Of a stretch of 64,000 nucleotides of DNA, positions 34,156 to 43,187 are shown piece by piece. Source of the DNA: Salinarchaeum laminariae (GTDB taxonomy: Archaea > Halobacteriota > Halobacteria > Halobacteriales > Salinarchaeaceae). The translations under genes and the position numbers were made by a program. The stretch covers positions 2,046,001 through 2,110,000 of the forward strand of contig NZ_CP096270.1 in the NCBI RefSeq assembly GCF_023204835.1, written 5' to 3'. Position 1 is the first letter of the stretch, and every line of letters begins with the position of its first letter. The notes below the pieces were generated by a model, which was not told the origin of the DNA, did no database searches, and saw only the letters and a list, made by a program, of their open reading frames with translations.

Positions 34156-35457
34156 ATGAACGCAGGCGACCGGGTCCGCGTCGATCGAGCGGACCAGACC
34201 TACGAGGGCGTCATGCTCCCCTCTTCGACGCGCGAGCATCTGGTGGTGAAGCTCGACGGCGGCTACAACGTCGGGATCGACCGCGAGGACGCGGACGTCG
34301 AGGTCCTCGAGACCGGTGTCCACGAGATCGAGGGCGCACAGACGGACGCCGACGGCCACACCGAAGTGTCGTTCGACGAGGCGCTCCCGACGATCTCGCT
34401 GATCTCGACGGGTGGAACGATCGCGTCGACGGTTGACTACCGGACGGGCGCGGTGACCGCTCGCTTCGACGCCGAGGACGTGCTGCGCGCCGTACCGGAT
34501 CTCGCCGGCCGGGCGAACTACCGGGGCCGCGTCGTCGCGAACATCCTCTCGGAAAACATGACGCCGGACGTCTGGCGGGATCTCGCCCGCGCTGTCCACG
34601 AGGAGATCGAGGCCGGCGCCGACGGCGTCGTCGTCATGCACGGCACGGACACGATGCAGTACTCCGCCGCCGCGCTCTCCTTCATGCTCGACTCGCCGGT
34701 CCCGATCGTCTTCACCGGCAGTCAGCGCTCTGCGGACCGACCGTCCTCGGACAACGTGATGAACGCCGTCTGTGCCGTCGAGGCAGCAAAATCCGACTGC
34801 GCGGAGGTTCTCATCTGCATGCACGCCTCCGAGTCCGACGACGTCTGTGCGCTCCACCGCGGGACGCGCGCGAGGAAGAATCATACGTCCCGCCGCGACG
34901 CCTTCGAGACCGTCGGCGCGGCACCGCTCGGCGAGGTCGACTACGCCGTTGCCGGCGACGCGGACCCTGGCGGTGACGCCGACGTCGATGCCGAGGGCGC
35001 TGGGGTCAGCTTCCGCCGCGAGTACGCCCAGCGCGGCGACGCCGATCTCGCGCTGCACGACGAGATCGAGTCGAACGTCGACCTCGTGAAGTTCGCTCCG
35101 GGCATGAACGAGCGCATCGTCGAGATCGCTGCCGAGGACGCCGACGGCCTCGTGATCGAGGGTACCGGTCTCGGCCACGTGAACACCGACCTCGTCCCCA
35201 TTCTCGAGGACGCCATCGAGGACGGTACGCCTGTCGTCATGACCAGCCAGTGCATCGACGGCCGGATCTGCGACCGGGTCTACGACACCGGTCGGGATCT
35301 CCTCGACGCCGGTGTCATCGAGGGCGAGGACCTCCTCCCGGGCACCGCGACGGTGAAGCTGATGTGGGCACTCGCGAACCGCCCCGACGCCGTCGCCGAA
35401 ACGATGCGGACCCCGATCGCCGGCGAACTGACCGAGCGATCGACGCCGTGGGAATGA
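34156..35457 (+). CDS. gatD: Glutamyl-tRNA(Gln) amidotransferase subunit D
   Basis: A 433-aa asparaginase-like subunit of the archaeal GatDE complex, which converts Glu-tRNA(Gln) to Gln-tRNA(Gln). The N-terminal domain (about 1-80) starts MNAGDRVRVDRADQTYEGVM. The catalytic domain has ISLISTGGTIASTVDY with the first Thr, and VVVMHGTDTMQYSA with the second catalytic set. The C-terminal region includes VIEGTGLGHVNTDLVP and MTSQCIDGRICDRVYDTGRDLLDAGV. gatE is not in the window. The stop overlaps the start of the GNAT gene (ATGA), so the pair is coupled. Confidence 0.95.
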   Translation: MNAGDRVRVDRADQTYEGVMLPSSTREHLVVKLDGGYNVGIDREDADVEVLETGVHEIEGAQTDADGHTEVSFDEALPTISLISTGGTIASTVDYRTGAVTARFDAEDVLRAVPDLAGRANYRGRVVANILSENMTPDVWRDLARAVHEEIEAGADGVVVMHGTDTMQYSAAALSFMLDSPVPIVFTGSQRSADRPSSDNVMNAVCAVEAAKSDCAEVLICMHASESDDVCALHRGTRARKNHTSRRDAFETVGAAPLGEVDYAVAGDADPGGDADVDAEGAGVSFRREYAQRGDADLALHDEIESNVDLVKFAPGMNERIVEIAAEDADGLVIEGTGLGHVNTDLVPILEDAIEDGTPVVMTSQCIDGRICDRVYDTGRDLLDAGVIEGEDLLPGTATVKLMWALANRPDAVAETMRTPIAGELTERSTPWE

Positions 35458-36458
35458 CCAGTTCGTTCGCGGTCCGCGACGCTCGGCTGGAGGACGCAAC
35501 GGCAATCGAGGCGATCGCCGCGGAATCCTGGCCCGACCGGGATGGTCTCGAGTATCTCCCGCGCGTCTTCGAGTCGTGGGTCGAGAACGACGACGCCAGG
35601 ACGCTGGTTGCGGAGGTCACCGATGAAAGCGCCGTTCCCGACGGCGCACCTGCCGTCGCGGGCATCGCACAGTTCACCATGCTCTCCGCCGAGGAGGTCT
35701 GGGCGCAGGGCATGCGCGTCCATCCGGCCTACCGTGGCGATGGCGTTGGCAGCCGGATCGTCGAGGCTGGCTTCGACTGGGCGCACGAGCAGGGTGCGAC
35801 CGTCGCCAGGAACATGGTCTTCTCCTGGAACGGGGCCGGGCTCGGCCAGTCCCGAGCGACGGGGTTCGAGCCAGCCACGGAGCTACGTTTTGCCAGCCCC
35901 GAGCCGACCGCAGGCGCGGATCCGTCCGATCACGGCCCCGACGACGCCGAAGCTGTCCTCGATCCCGCGGCTGCCTGGCGCTACTGGACGCACAGCGACG
36001 CGCGCGAGCAGCTCTCGGGACTCGCTGCCGACGACGCGGAGACGTGGGCCGTCCGGGAGCTCACCCGTGACGACCTCGACGCAGCGGCGGCCGGGGGTGC
36101 AGCAGCCAGCGGGGAACCCACCGACGACGAGGGGCTTGGAACCATCGCGATTCAGCACGGGGACCGCACCGTCGCGATGGCCGTTCGGTCACGCGTTGAC
36201 GAACGAAGGACGGAGGAGGACGAGGAAGAGGGGGAGCAAGAACGGATCGCCATTTTCGGCGCTGCTGCCTGGGACGACGTCAACGCCTGCGCGTCGCTTA
36301 CGTCAGCGATCGCCGCCGACGCAGCCGCCGTGGGTGCGGACCAGACGCGCGTTCTGATCCCCGAAACGGTTCGCCACGTCAGCGACCTCGCGGCCTGTCG
36401 CGTCGAGATCGGCGACGAACCGGATTTCGTTCTGGCAGCGGATCTCACTGGTCGGTAG
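35454..36458 (+). CDS. GNAT-family N-acetyltransferase
   Basis: A 334-aa protein. Residues about 1-150 are a GNAT domain with the acetyl-CoA loop MRVHPAYRGDGVGSRIVEAG and the FSWNGAGLGQSRATGFEP helix-strand unit. The second half (about 160-334) is Ala/Asp-rich with an acidic insert (RTEEDEEEGEQERI). It may be a diverged second acyltransferase fold ending AACRVEIGDEPDFVLAADL. The ATG overlaps the gatD stop. The acceptor is unknown. Confidence 0.8.
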   Translation: MTSSFAVRDARLEDATAIEAIAAESWPDRDGLEYLPRVFESWVENDDARTLVAEVTDESAVPDGAPAVAGIAQFTMLSAEEVWAQGMRVHPAYRGDGVGSRIVEAGFDWAHEQGATVARNMVFSWNGAGLGQSRATGFEPATELRFASPEPTAGADPSDHGPDDAEAVLDPAAAWRYWTHSDAREQLSGLAADDAETWAVRELTRDDLDAAAAGGAAASGEPTDDEGLGTIAIQHGDRTVAMAVRSRVDERRTEEDEEEGEQERIAIFGAAAWDDVNACASLTSAIAADAAAVGADQTRVLIPETVRHVSDLAACRVEIGDEPDFVLAADLTGR

Positions 36459-36509
36459 GTCGACGACGCTTCCGGCTATCGAACACCGGTGGCGTTCCTC
36501 TGGCCTCGC

Positions 36510-36785
36510 TCACCCACCGCTGACCGGCGGGAACAGCGCCAGCTCGTCGCCGTCGTCGATTTGGGTTTCGAGGCCGTCCTCCGTCGCCGTCACGTCGGTC
36601 CCGTTCCGAAGGACGTTGACGTGCTCGTACACGGTGCCGTCGTCGTCCAGTACGCGATCTTCGAGCGCGGGTCGGTCCGCGAGGAGCGCGTCGAGGGCTT
36701 CCCCGACGGTCGTCGCTTCCTCGTCGGCAGCCGCGGTGTCGGTTCCGGCGACTTCCGCGAGGTCCGCGAAGAGCTTCCAGTGCAT
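36510..36785 (-). CDS. samp1: SAMP1-like ubiquitin-fold modifier / MoaD protein
   Basis: A 91-aa beta-grasp protein starting MHWKLFADLAEVAGTD and ending LALFPPVSGG. The C-terminal di-Gly is what the E1-like UbaA adenylates, so the protein can serve both as MoaD-type sulfur carrier for molybdopterin and as a protein tag (sampylation). The N-terminus, INVLRNG-like HVNVLRNG segment and PPVSGG tail agree closely with Haloferax SAMP1 (87 aa). It stands alone between the GNAT gene (convergent) and the RCK_C pair. Confidence 0.9.
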   Translation of the reverse strand: MHWKLFADLAEVAGTDTAAADEEATTVGEALDALLADRPALEDRVLDDDGTVYEHVNVLRNGTDVTATEDGLETQIDDGDELALFPPVSGG

Positions 36786-36836
36786 GCTCGCGCCTGGGTG
36801 TGCCAGCCCAAAGGAATGTCGGGTCGCGTCGGTCGA

Positions 36837-38264
36837 TCAATCGTCGGGATTCGGCGGGGTCGCCGGCCCTTCGGTTCGTTCGTCCGACGTCGCGGAATCG
36901 GGTCTACTGGTGGCCGCTCGCGCCTCCAGCTTTCGGATTCCTTCCGGCCGTCCGACGACGTAGACGGTCTCGCCAGCGCTGAGGATTCGATCGCCGGCCG
37001 GGATCGCAGTGACGTCACCGTTGCTCTGGAGCGCGGCGACGGTCAGCTCGATCGACTCGACGGGCTGTCCGTCGAGATCGCTCCCTGCCACGACCGCGAC
37101 CGAGCTCATCGTCTCCTCGGCGTTCCGGAGCAGCGAGGCGAACTCCCGCTCGGTCTGGACCGAGGCGGGGAGGGTCAGCAGTCGATACCGAACGTCGTCC
37201 TCCAGCAGGTCGGCGTCCGCGTCGTCGACGGCTACTGTCACCACGTCCCCGACGGCGGCCCGAAGCTCTCCAGTCGCGATCTGTGTCGGCTCGCTCGGAG
37301 ACTCGTCGACGGTACCAGATTCCGGCTGCTGATCGCCGGGGGCAGTGCGGGGGTCGCCCCCAGGTTCGTCCTGGGGCTGCCCGGTGGACCCCTCGTGGGG
37401 TTCAACGGGTCCTTCGCGGTGCTCAGTGGATCCGTCGTGAGTCTCGGCGGCAACGCCGTCCTGGCCCTGCGTAGCCGAGCCACCCTCTGTTGCAGTGCCG
37501 TCACTACCAGCAGCATCGACCTGATCCCGCTCGGGCGGTTGCCAGATCTGTACGCGATCGCCAGGCGTGGCCGTGAACGCTGGATCCGCCCGGATAGCCA
37601 CGGCGACCGTTCCCGGCGCGAGCGTCTGGCCGACGCCGGCGAGCCGACGGCCCAGCGCGAGATACTCGACGCCGCCCTCGTCGTCGAGTTCGACGTCGAC
37701 GTGTCCCACCTCGTAGTCGCGCTTGAGCCGCTCCACGAGACGCTCCCGGAGCTCGCCGACGGTCATCCGGCGGGGAAACAGGAAGGTCGTTCCCGCGAGA
37801 TCGGCCTTGACGTCGGCCGGGACCGGCTCGTAGCCGTCGATGTCCTCGATCGTCTCGGGGACGCGGACGCGAATGACTCGACCGGCAGCACGGACCAGCG
37901 AGCCGACGTCGGACTCCATCGTTCGAACCGTATCCAACTGCGGCAAGTCGCTGGCGAGGCGCTCGCCGAACCGCCGCCCCGCGTCGGCCGCGATGGCACC
38001 TGCTGCGAAGGCAGCCAGCGTGAATCCCGCCGCCGACCCGCCAACGAGCTGGTCCGCGACGAGGCTCTTCTGGAGTGTCGCCGTCGTGTTCAGCGCCGTC
38101 GCGACGATGGAGACGCCGAGGAGGACCGGGACGCCCTCTGGGATCGAGCCGCCGCTGTACCAGCGATAGACGAACGCGGCCACCGCTGCCACGGCTGCCG
38201 CACCGATCCCCATCGCGAGGATACGGGCCGCGGTTGGCACCACGTCGACCGATTCGTGGATCAC
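36837..38264 (-). CDS. Membrane protein with C-terminal RCK_C (TrkA-C) domain, copy 2
   Basis: A 475-aa protein. Residues 1-90 hold three hydrophobic segments (ARILAMGIGAAAVAAVAAFVY, VPVLLGVSIVATALN, FTLAAFAAGAIAADAG). A soluble domain follows (about 125-240) with GYEPVPADVKADL, MTVGELRERLVERLKRDYEV and ALGRRLAGVGQTLAPGTVAVAI. A long Gln/Gly/Glu-rich linker leads to a TrkA-C-like domain (about 365-455, SVAVVAGSDLDGQPVESIEL ... AGETVYVVGR). RCK_C domains bind ligands and gate ion transport. No channel pore or Rossmann RCK_N is seen. It shares domain order with the upstream gene, whose stop it overlaps by four bases. Confidence 0.75.
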   Translation of the reverse strand: MIHESVDVVPTAARILAMGIGAAAVAAVAAFVYRWYSGGSIPEGVPVLLGVSIVATALNTTATLQKSLVADQLVGGSAAGFTLAAFAAGAIAADAGRRFGERLASDLPQLDTVRTMESDVGSLVRAAGRVIRVRVPETIEDIDGYEPVPADVKADLAGTTFLFPRRMTVGELRERLVERLKRDYEVGHVDVELDDEGGVEYLALGRRLAGVGQTLAPGTVAVAIRADPAFTATPGDRVQIWQPPERDQVDAAGSDGTATEGGSATQGQDGVAAETHDGSTEHREGPVEPHEGSTGQPQDEPGGDPRTAPGDQQPESGTVDESPSEPTQIATGELRAAVGDVVTVAVDDADADLLEDDVRYRLLTLPASVQTEREFASLLRNAEETMSSVAVVAGSDLDGQPVESIELTVAALQSNGDVTAIPAGDRILSAGETVYVVGRPEGIRKLEARAATSRPDSATSDERTEGPATPPNPDD

Positions 38265-39544
38265 GCGGCCTCACCCTGGAACGCGTCGATCGCACCGCGG
38301 GATCCGACGACGAACAGTTCGTCGCCGGCCGTCAGTGTCGTCGAGCCGTCGGGGGAGAACGTCCAGGTTCGCTTGCCAGTATCGGATCGGACGCTTCGAA
38401 CCGCGAGCACTGCGACGTTGGATCTGTCCCGGACGGCCGCCTCGCCGATCGAGGTTCCATCGAGGGGCCCACCGGCGGTCACCGTGAGCTTCGCGATACG
38501 CTTGCCCGAGCGTCGGAACAGGGAGAGTAGTTCGAACTCGCGTCGCCGGCCACGCGATCGAACGACGATGCGCGCTCGATCGTGGGAGAGCAACTGAAGT
38601 GCCCGCGATCGCGGGAGCGCAACGGTCACGCGGCCGTCTCCGCCAGTCGTGGTCGGTGCCGACGTCGTGGCCGGAAGGATCGACGCTGCGTCACCGGAAC
38701 CACCGCCGTCGGTCAGGAGGTGGCCCCCGTTCCCGGACGCGACCGGGGCGCCGCCGTCGGTCGCGGTCGAACTCCCAGACCCGCTCGCTGACGCCGATCG
38801 AGCGGAGACGACGACGCCGTCGAAGCGCTCGTTGCCGACCTCTATCCGTACGAGTTCGCCGCGGGCGATCCCCGTCGGAACGAGCGCCGCGACCGAGACG
38901 GCACGGTGCCCGGAGGGAACCCGACGTGAGAGCCCGCCCATCGGCGGCGCCGCGGCGATGGAGGCCTGCCCCCGATCGTCCATCGAGACGGTTACGTCGG
39001 CGAGATCGTAGTCGGTGCGAAGGCGATCCTCGAGACGCGTCTCGAGCTCGGAGATGGGAAGGTCGGCGGGCAGATCCCAGGTGCCCTCCGAGAGTTCGGC
39101 GCGAAGGTCGGGTCCAAGTGGCGGATACCCTTCGACGTCGTCGACCTCGCCGACTGGCGTCACCGTCACCTGGCCGATCCCGCCAACGACGCTAATCACG
39201 TCGGCCGAGAGGGTCTGCTTGCGTAGCGACCGTAAGGAGAATCGTCTCGGCATCGTCGCCCCCAGTTTGTCGCCCTGGTTGTGCGCGTAGAGTGCGAGCA
39301 TCATGATCACGACGAGGGCGACAAGCAGGCGCGGCGACTGCGAGACCGTCGGGTCGATCAGTCCGAGCAGCCCGCCGTTGACGCCGGCGATCGCCACGGC
39401 GAGAACGACGACTCCGAGTCCAGGCAGCGTCACGCCGGTGAAGTATTTGAACACGAAGCCCAGAACGCCCGAGACGAGTGCCGGGATGATCCCCGTCAGC
39501 AGTCCGATGTAGAGGCCGAGAACGAACTCGGAGGGGAGGCTCAT
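38261..39544 (-). CDS. Membrane protein with C-terminal RCK_C (TrkA-C) domain, copy 1
   Basis: A 427-aa protein with three N-terminal membrane segments (LGLYIGLLTGIIPALVSGVL, LPGLGVVVLAVAIAGVNGGL, LLVALVVIMMLALYAH). The soluble domain (about 110-230: GYPPLGPDLRAEL, ISELETRLEDRLRTDYDL, RVPSGHRAVSVAAL) parallels that of the next gene, followed by a Gly/Ser/Thr linker. It ends in an RCK_C domain (about 330-420: IAKLTVTAGGPLDGTSIGEAAV ... AGDELFVVGSRGAID). The ATG at 39544 begins the first membrane helix; the longer frame upstream has no such support. The pair looks like a tandem duplication that may form a heteromeric complex. Confidence 0.75.
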   Translation of the reverse strand: MSLPSEFVLGLYIGLLTGIIPALVSGVLGFVFKYFTGVTLPGLGVVVLAVAIAGVNGGLLGLIDPTVSQSPRLLVALVVIMMLALYAHNQGDKLGATMPRRFSLRSLRKQTLSADVISVVGGIGQVTVTPVGEVDDVEGYPPLGPDLRAELSEGTWDLPADLPISELETRLEDRLRTDYDLADVTVSMDDRGQASIAAAPPMGGLSRRVPSGHRAVSVAALVPTGIARGELVRIEVGNERFDGVVVSARSASASGSGSSTATDGGAPVASGNGGHLLTDGGGSGDAASILPATTSAPTTTGGDGRVTVALPRSRALQLLSHDRARIVVRSRGRRREFELLSLFRRSGKRIAKLTVTAGGPLDGTSIGEAAVRDRSNVAVLAVRSVRSDTGKRTWTFSPDGSTTLTAGDELFVVGSRGAIDAFQGEAA

Positions 39545-39690
39545 GCACTGTGGCAACGACGCCACGGATAAACCAGTACCGGCAACGGCGAGCCGGCGAC
39601 GTGCGAGGGGTGCAAAGCGCCGGCCAGGGGGAGCGTCCACTCACGAGGACTCCAGATCCGGGACTCCCGACGGCCTGGTCGCGAACCGGT

Positions 39691-41256
39691 TCAGGGCCGC
39701 CCAGCGTGAACGACCAGGAGGTCCGTATCGACGGTGTGGACGCGTTCGTACGTCGGAGGTGAGAGCATCCGCGACACCGGACTACGGTCCGTGCTCGCAC
39801 CGAGAACGATCAGATCGTTCGCCGGCGCGTGATCGCCGAGAAACTCCTGAACGTCGGCGCGGGCAACGAGCGTTCCGAATCGGCCCTCGTAGGCGTCGAC
39901 GACGTTGGCACACATCGCCTCTGCCTTGCGCCGCTCCGTCTCGGAGTCGATACAGTGGGCGACTGTCACGCGGCCCGCCGGACCGGCGATTCGTCGGGCG
40001 AGATCCACCTTGCGGTGCGCGAGATCGCCGGCCGACCGGATCGGGACGAGCACCTGCAGCCAGCGCTCCCGATCGACGCGCGCGGCCGCCACGTCGAGTT
40101 CGCTCGCGAACAGCGACGTGACGAACCCGTCCTCGTCGGGGCCGTGGAACGGTGCCAGGATCAGGTCACAGCCCGTTTCGCGGGCGGTTTCCCGAGTAAC
40201 TGTGGCGGGGTTGGAGCCACGAGCCACGACGACCTGGCAGTTCGTGCCGGTGGCGTCGCGGAGCTCGTCGGCCTGCGCTTCGAGACGGTCGACGATCGCT
40301 TGCTCGGCGGGCCGTTCCGGGTCGTTGTGTGTGGCGTCTTCGCTGCCATCGTCACCGGGAGTTTCGTTGCCGTGCGTGCCCCGAGCGTCGTCCTCGTCCC
40401 CGCCAGAAACGGTTCCGGCATCGACAGGCTGTTTTCTCTCGGCGTCGGGCGACCCGCTGTGCTCGGGGTCGGGCCGCTGCGCATCACTGGCCCCCACGCA
40501 ATCCCCGTCACCTGATTCAGGCTGTTCACCGTCCGCGTGTCGTTCCTCGGGCCCGTTCGCGATGCCAAGCAACACGAGTCGGCCCTGGTCGTGGCCGCTC
40601 GCAATCCGCGCGCCGAGTCGAGCGATCGACTCGCATCCATCGACCATCGGGACGAGTACGTCGTCGTCTCGGCCGGTCGTCGCGTAGAGGAACTCCGCAC
40701 GATTCTCGTAGATCGTGTCGTGCCAGGCGACGTAGACGCCAGCGACGATCGTGCTGGCGATCGCGACGCTGATCACGTAGACTGTCGGCGGCGCCTCCTG
40801 GACGAGCAAGAGGAGTGCTGCGGAGTACCCACTCGGTTCCTCGACGTCGAGCGCCCACGTTGCCCCGCCGGTCAGGAGCACTGCGAGCATTGCAGCCCAG
40901 GCGTTGACATCCCCACTGCCGGGACTCCCGAGAGTAACTAGCGCGATCCAGCCACAAATTGCGCCGATCGTGAGCCCCGCGACGAACCGGATCGGCGAGG
41001 CGTAGCGACCCTCCGGATCGGCAAAGAGCGTGTATGCGCCGGAGGCAAGCGGCGGAAAGAGCAGGAACGAAAGTGAGGGGACGGAGTTGGCGAGCGCCGT
41101 CACGGCGGCGATCGTCAGTGGAACGAACAGGAGAACCGACGCGTGAATCATGTTGTCGGTGTCTTCGATCCACCGACGGAGCGCCGACTGTTCGCGCCGT
41201 TCGATCCGGCGCAGTCGTCGTCGTAGCCGTCGAAGACCGTCGCGGACCCTACCCAT
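39691..41256 (-). CDS. HPP-family membrane protein fused to UspA-like domains
   Basis: A 521-aa protein. After a very basic N-terminus (GRVRDGLRRLRRRLRRIERRE) comes a six-helix HPP-type membrane domain (about 35-180: SLSFLLFPPLASGAYTLFAD, GLTIGAICGWIALVTLG, LDVEEPSGYSAALLLLVQE). The rest is cytosolic and UspA-like in two parts, the first interrupted by about 90 acidic, low-complexity residues. The second (about 420-521: WLQVLVPIRSAGDLAHRKVDLA ... DLIVLGASTDRSPVSRML) is complete. HPP proteins have been linked to nitrite or other anion transport; the role of this fusion is unknown. It is on the same strand as, and 146 bp from, the RCK_C pair. Confidence 0.75.
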   Translation of the reverse strand: MGRVRDGLRRLRRRLRRIERREQSALRRWIEDTDNMIHASVLLFVPLTIAAVTALANSVPSLSFLLFPPLASGAYTLFADPEGRYASPIRFVAGLTIGAICGWIALVTLGSPGSGDVNAWAAMLAVLLTGGATWALDVEEPSGYSAALLLLVQEAPPTVYVISVAIASTIVAGVYVAWHDTIYENRAEFLYATTGRDDDVLVPMVDGCESIARLGARIASGHDQGRLVLLGIANGPEERHADGEQPESGDGDCVGASDAQRPDPEHSGSPDAERKQPVDAGTVSGGDEDDARGTHGNETPGDDGSEDATHNDPERPAEQAIVDRLEAQADELRDATGTNCQVVVARGSNPATVTRETARETGCDLILAPFHGPDEDGFVTSLFASELDVAAARVDRERWLQVLVPIRSAGDLAHRKVDLARRIAGPAGRVTVAHCIDSETERRKAEAMCANVVDAYEGRFGTLVARADVQEFLGDHAPANDLIVLGASTDRSPVSRMLSPPTYERVHTVDTDLLVVHAGRP

Positions 41257-41350
41257 CGGTCTCAGCTATCTGACGGCTCCGTACTCAGGTGCCTTGGCCC
41301 GTTCGGTCCGGGATCCGGTGAGCGACAGTCGCTATCGGAGTTCTGGGGTC

Positions 41351-41372
41351 GGGGCTCCAGGGCCGGAGCCCC
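41351..41372. repeat. Strong GC hairpin downstream of the nucleoside phosphorylase
   Basis: GGGGCTCC, six bases, GGAGCCCC: a perfect 8-bp stem 36 bp after the phosphorylase stop. A degenerate copy (GGGGTTCCAGGGTCGGAGCT) follows at 41390-41409 and runs into the phosphorylase stop. No T tract follows, so it is not a typical archaeal terminator. Confidence 0.6.
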
Positions 41373-41407
41373 GGGTGGAATCCAAGGTTGGGGTTCCAGG
41401 GTCGGAG

Positions 41408-42133
41408 CTACAGGTCCGTCGTCGCTTCGAGGGCGAGGTGAATCGCTCGGTCGACGTTGTCGCGGGCCTTGGGTGGCAGCTCCTCGTCGTCGGTTTCGCC
41501 CTTCTGCGTCCCCTCAACGAGATTCCCGTCGACGGTGCAGATCGCACCCGCTCGCATGTCGTGACGTCGGGCGAGCGTGAACAACGCGGCAGCCTCCATC
41601 TCGACGGCGAGCATGCCCGCGTCTTCCCAGTCCTGGACGTAGGCCTCCGTTTCGGCGTAGAAGGCGTCGTCCGTCGCGATCGGGCCGACGTGGACGGCCT
41701 CGTCGTTGGCTCGCGCGGCGTCGACGAGCGCGGTCAGAACGTCGTAATCCGCCACCGCCGGGACGGTCGCGGACTCGTAGCGTTTCGTCGTCCCCTCGTC
41801 TTTCGCCGCGCCGGTCGCGACGACCATGTCGCCGATTTCGATCCCGGACTGGAGCGCACCAGTCGTCCCGACTCGCAGGAGGGTATCGACCCCCACAGCG
41901 GCCAGCTCTTCGGCGGCAATCGCCGCGGAGGGGCTGCCGATCCCCGTCGAGCAGATCGTCAGCGGCCTGTCTTCGTAGACCGCGTTCGCGATCGTGTACT
42001 CTCGGTTCGAGGCGACCCACTCGACGTCGGTGCAGTGCTCGGCGATCCGCTCGACGCGATCGGGATCTCCGGGCACCAGCGCGACGTCCGTGAGGTCGCC
42101 CTCCTCGACGAGAAGGTGGGGCTGCTTTGCCAT
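41408..42133 (-). CDS. udp: Nucleoside phosphorylase (uridine phosphorylase-like)
   Basis: A 241-aa PNP/UDP phosphorylase that cleaves a nucleoside with phosphate to base plus (deoxy)ribose-1-phosphate. Family motifs: DVALVPGDPDRVERIAEH at the N-terminus, STGIGSPSAAIAAEEL, LLRVGTTGALQSGIEIGDMVV and VEMEAAALFTLARR. It is 45 bp downstream of the PfkB kinase on the same strand, so phosphorylase and kinase are probably cotranscribed. Uridine as substrate is a guess from sequence feel; purine nucleosides are possible. Confidence 0.88.
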   Translation of the reverse strand: MAKQPHLLVEEGDLTDVALVPGDPDRVERIAEHCTDVEWVASNREYTIANAVYEDRPLTICSTGIGSPSAAIAAEELAAVGVDTLLRVGTTGALQSGIEIGDMVVATGAAKDEGTTKRYESATVPAVADYDVLTALVDAARANDEAVHVGPIATDDAFYAETEAYVQDWEDAGMLAVEMEAAALFTLARRHDMRAGAICTVDGNLVEGTQKGETDDEELPPKARDNVDRAIHLALEATTDL

Positions 42134-42178
42134 ACCCCGGCTTGGCCGGGTCGCGAGAAAAATCCCACCACTCCATCC

Positions 42179-43087
42179 TCACTCGAGAAACGACGCAAGG
42201 ACGTCGGGATCGAGGTCACAGCGTGCGCCCACCTGCCGGCTCGCGATCGCGCCGCAGGCGTTCCCGACCTCGAGCGCTCGTCCGTGTTCTCCGCCGTCGA
42301 GCCAGACGGAGAGGAAGCCCGCGACAAACGCGTCGCCTGCTCCAGTCGTATCGACGGCCTCGACCTCGAAGCCTGGATGGGAGTGCTCTCCGCTCGCGGG
42401 ATCGCAACAGGTCGCACCGCCGGCACCGTTGGTTTCGACCACGATCGCGTCGTCTGGAGTGACAGTCTCCGTCCCCCCTTCCGTCCTTCCTTCGTCGTCG
42501 CGGTCAGTGCCAGATTCGTCGAACAGCGCTGCGATCTCCCGATCGGTGCCGAACACCAGATCCACGTGGTTCATCACGCCGTCGAACGCCCGCTCTCCAG
42601 CGCGTCGGCCCGGATCGAGGCTCACGGAGCAGCCTGCCTCGACGGCGAGTGCGGCGAGTCGCTCGGCCGTTCCCACGCGCTGGCCAGTCAGGTGGACGTG
42701 ATCGACGTCGGCGACGTCCTCGGCTCCGACGTCTTCGGGGTCCAGCGCCTCGTTGACGCCGTCGAGGCCGAGCACGCTGACGTCCTCGCCCGTCACGAGC
42801 AGGTACTTGGTGCTCGTCTCTCCGGACACGATCTGGACGCCGTCGACGTCGACGCCGCGTTCTGCGAGGGATTCTCGAACGAGCCGGCCTGGTTCGTCGT
42901 CGCCGACGCTCCCGAGTAGCGTCGGTTCGACTGAGAGGGCTGCAAGCCCGCTCGCGACGTTCGCTGCGCTGCCGCCACCATTTCGATGTCGCTCGCGGAT
43001 CACTGCCTCCTCGTCGGCGCCCGGCAGCCTGTCGGCGACGAGCGTCACGTCCCAGTTGACGTGGCCGGCGACGAGGACGTCGGTCAT
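42179..43087 (-). CDS. PfkB-family sugar kinase, candidate ribose-1-phosphate kinase
   Basis: A 302-aa ribokinase-fold enzyme. The N-terminal substrate region is HVNWDVTLVADRLPGADEEA and NGGGSAANVASGLAAL; the ATP/catalytic motif is DTTGAGDAFVAGFLS near residue 245. An Asp/Glu/Gly insert (about 190-210) is typical halophilic padding. It is first in an operon with the nucleoside phosphorylase, and haloarchaea are known to phosphorylate ribose-1-phosphate with a PfkB enzyme in a pentose bisphosphate pathway, so that role is proposed. Ribokinase, nucleoside kinase or another sugar kinase are alternatives. Confidence 0.75.
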   Translation of the reverse strand: MTDVLVAGHVNWDVTLVADRLPGADEEAVIRERHRNGGGSAANVASGLAALSVEPTLLGSVGDDEPGRLVRESLAERGVDVDGVQIVSGETSTKYLLVTGEDVSVLGLDGVNEALDPEDVGAEDVADVDHVHLTGQRVGTAERLAALAVEAGCSVSLDPGRRAGERAFDGVMNHVDLVFGTDREIAALFDESGTDRDDEGRTEGGTETVTPDDAIVVETNGAGGATCCDPASGEHSHPGFEVEAVDTTGAGDAFVAGFLSVWLDGGEHGRALEVGNACGAIASRQVGARCDLDPDVLASFLE

Positions 43088-43187
43088 TGCTCGATCGTCC
43101 GTGCGGCCGTGAGAAAAATCGGCCGGTCCACTCCGGACGACGTCCGGAAGCTACCGCACGGCGGCGATCGCCCGAATACGAGCCGAC

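Noticed and set aside
36489..38597. A 702-codon plus-strand frame covering SAMP1 and an RCK_C gene
   Set aside because: It spans two well-supported minus-strand genes and an intergenic gap; its sequence is low-complexity Arg/Asp/Gly.
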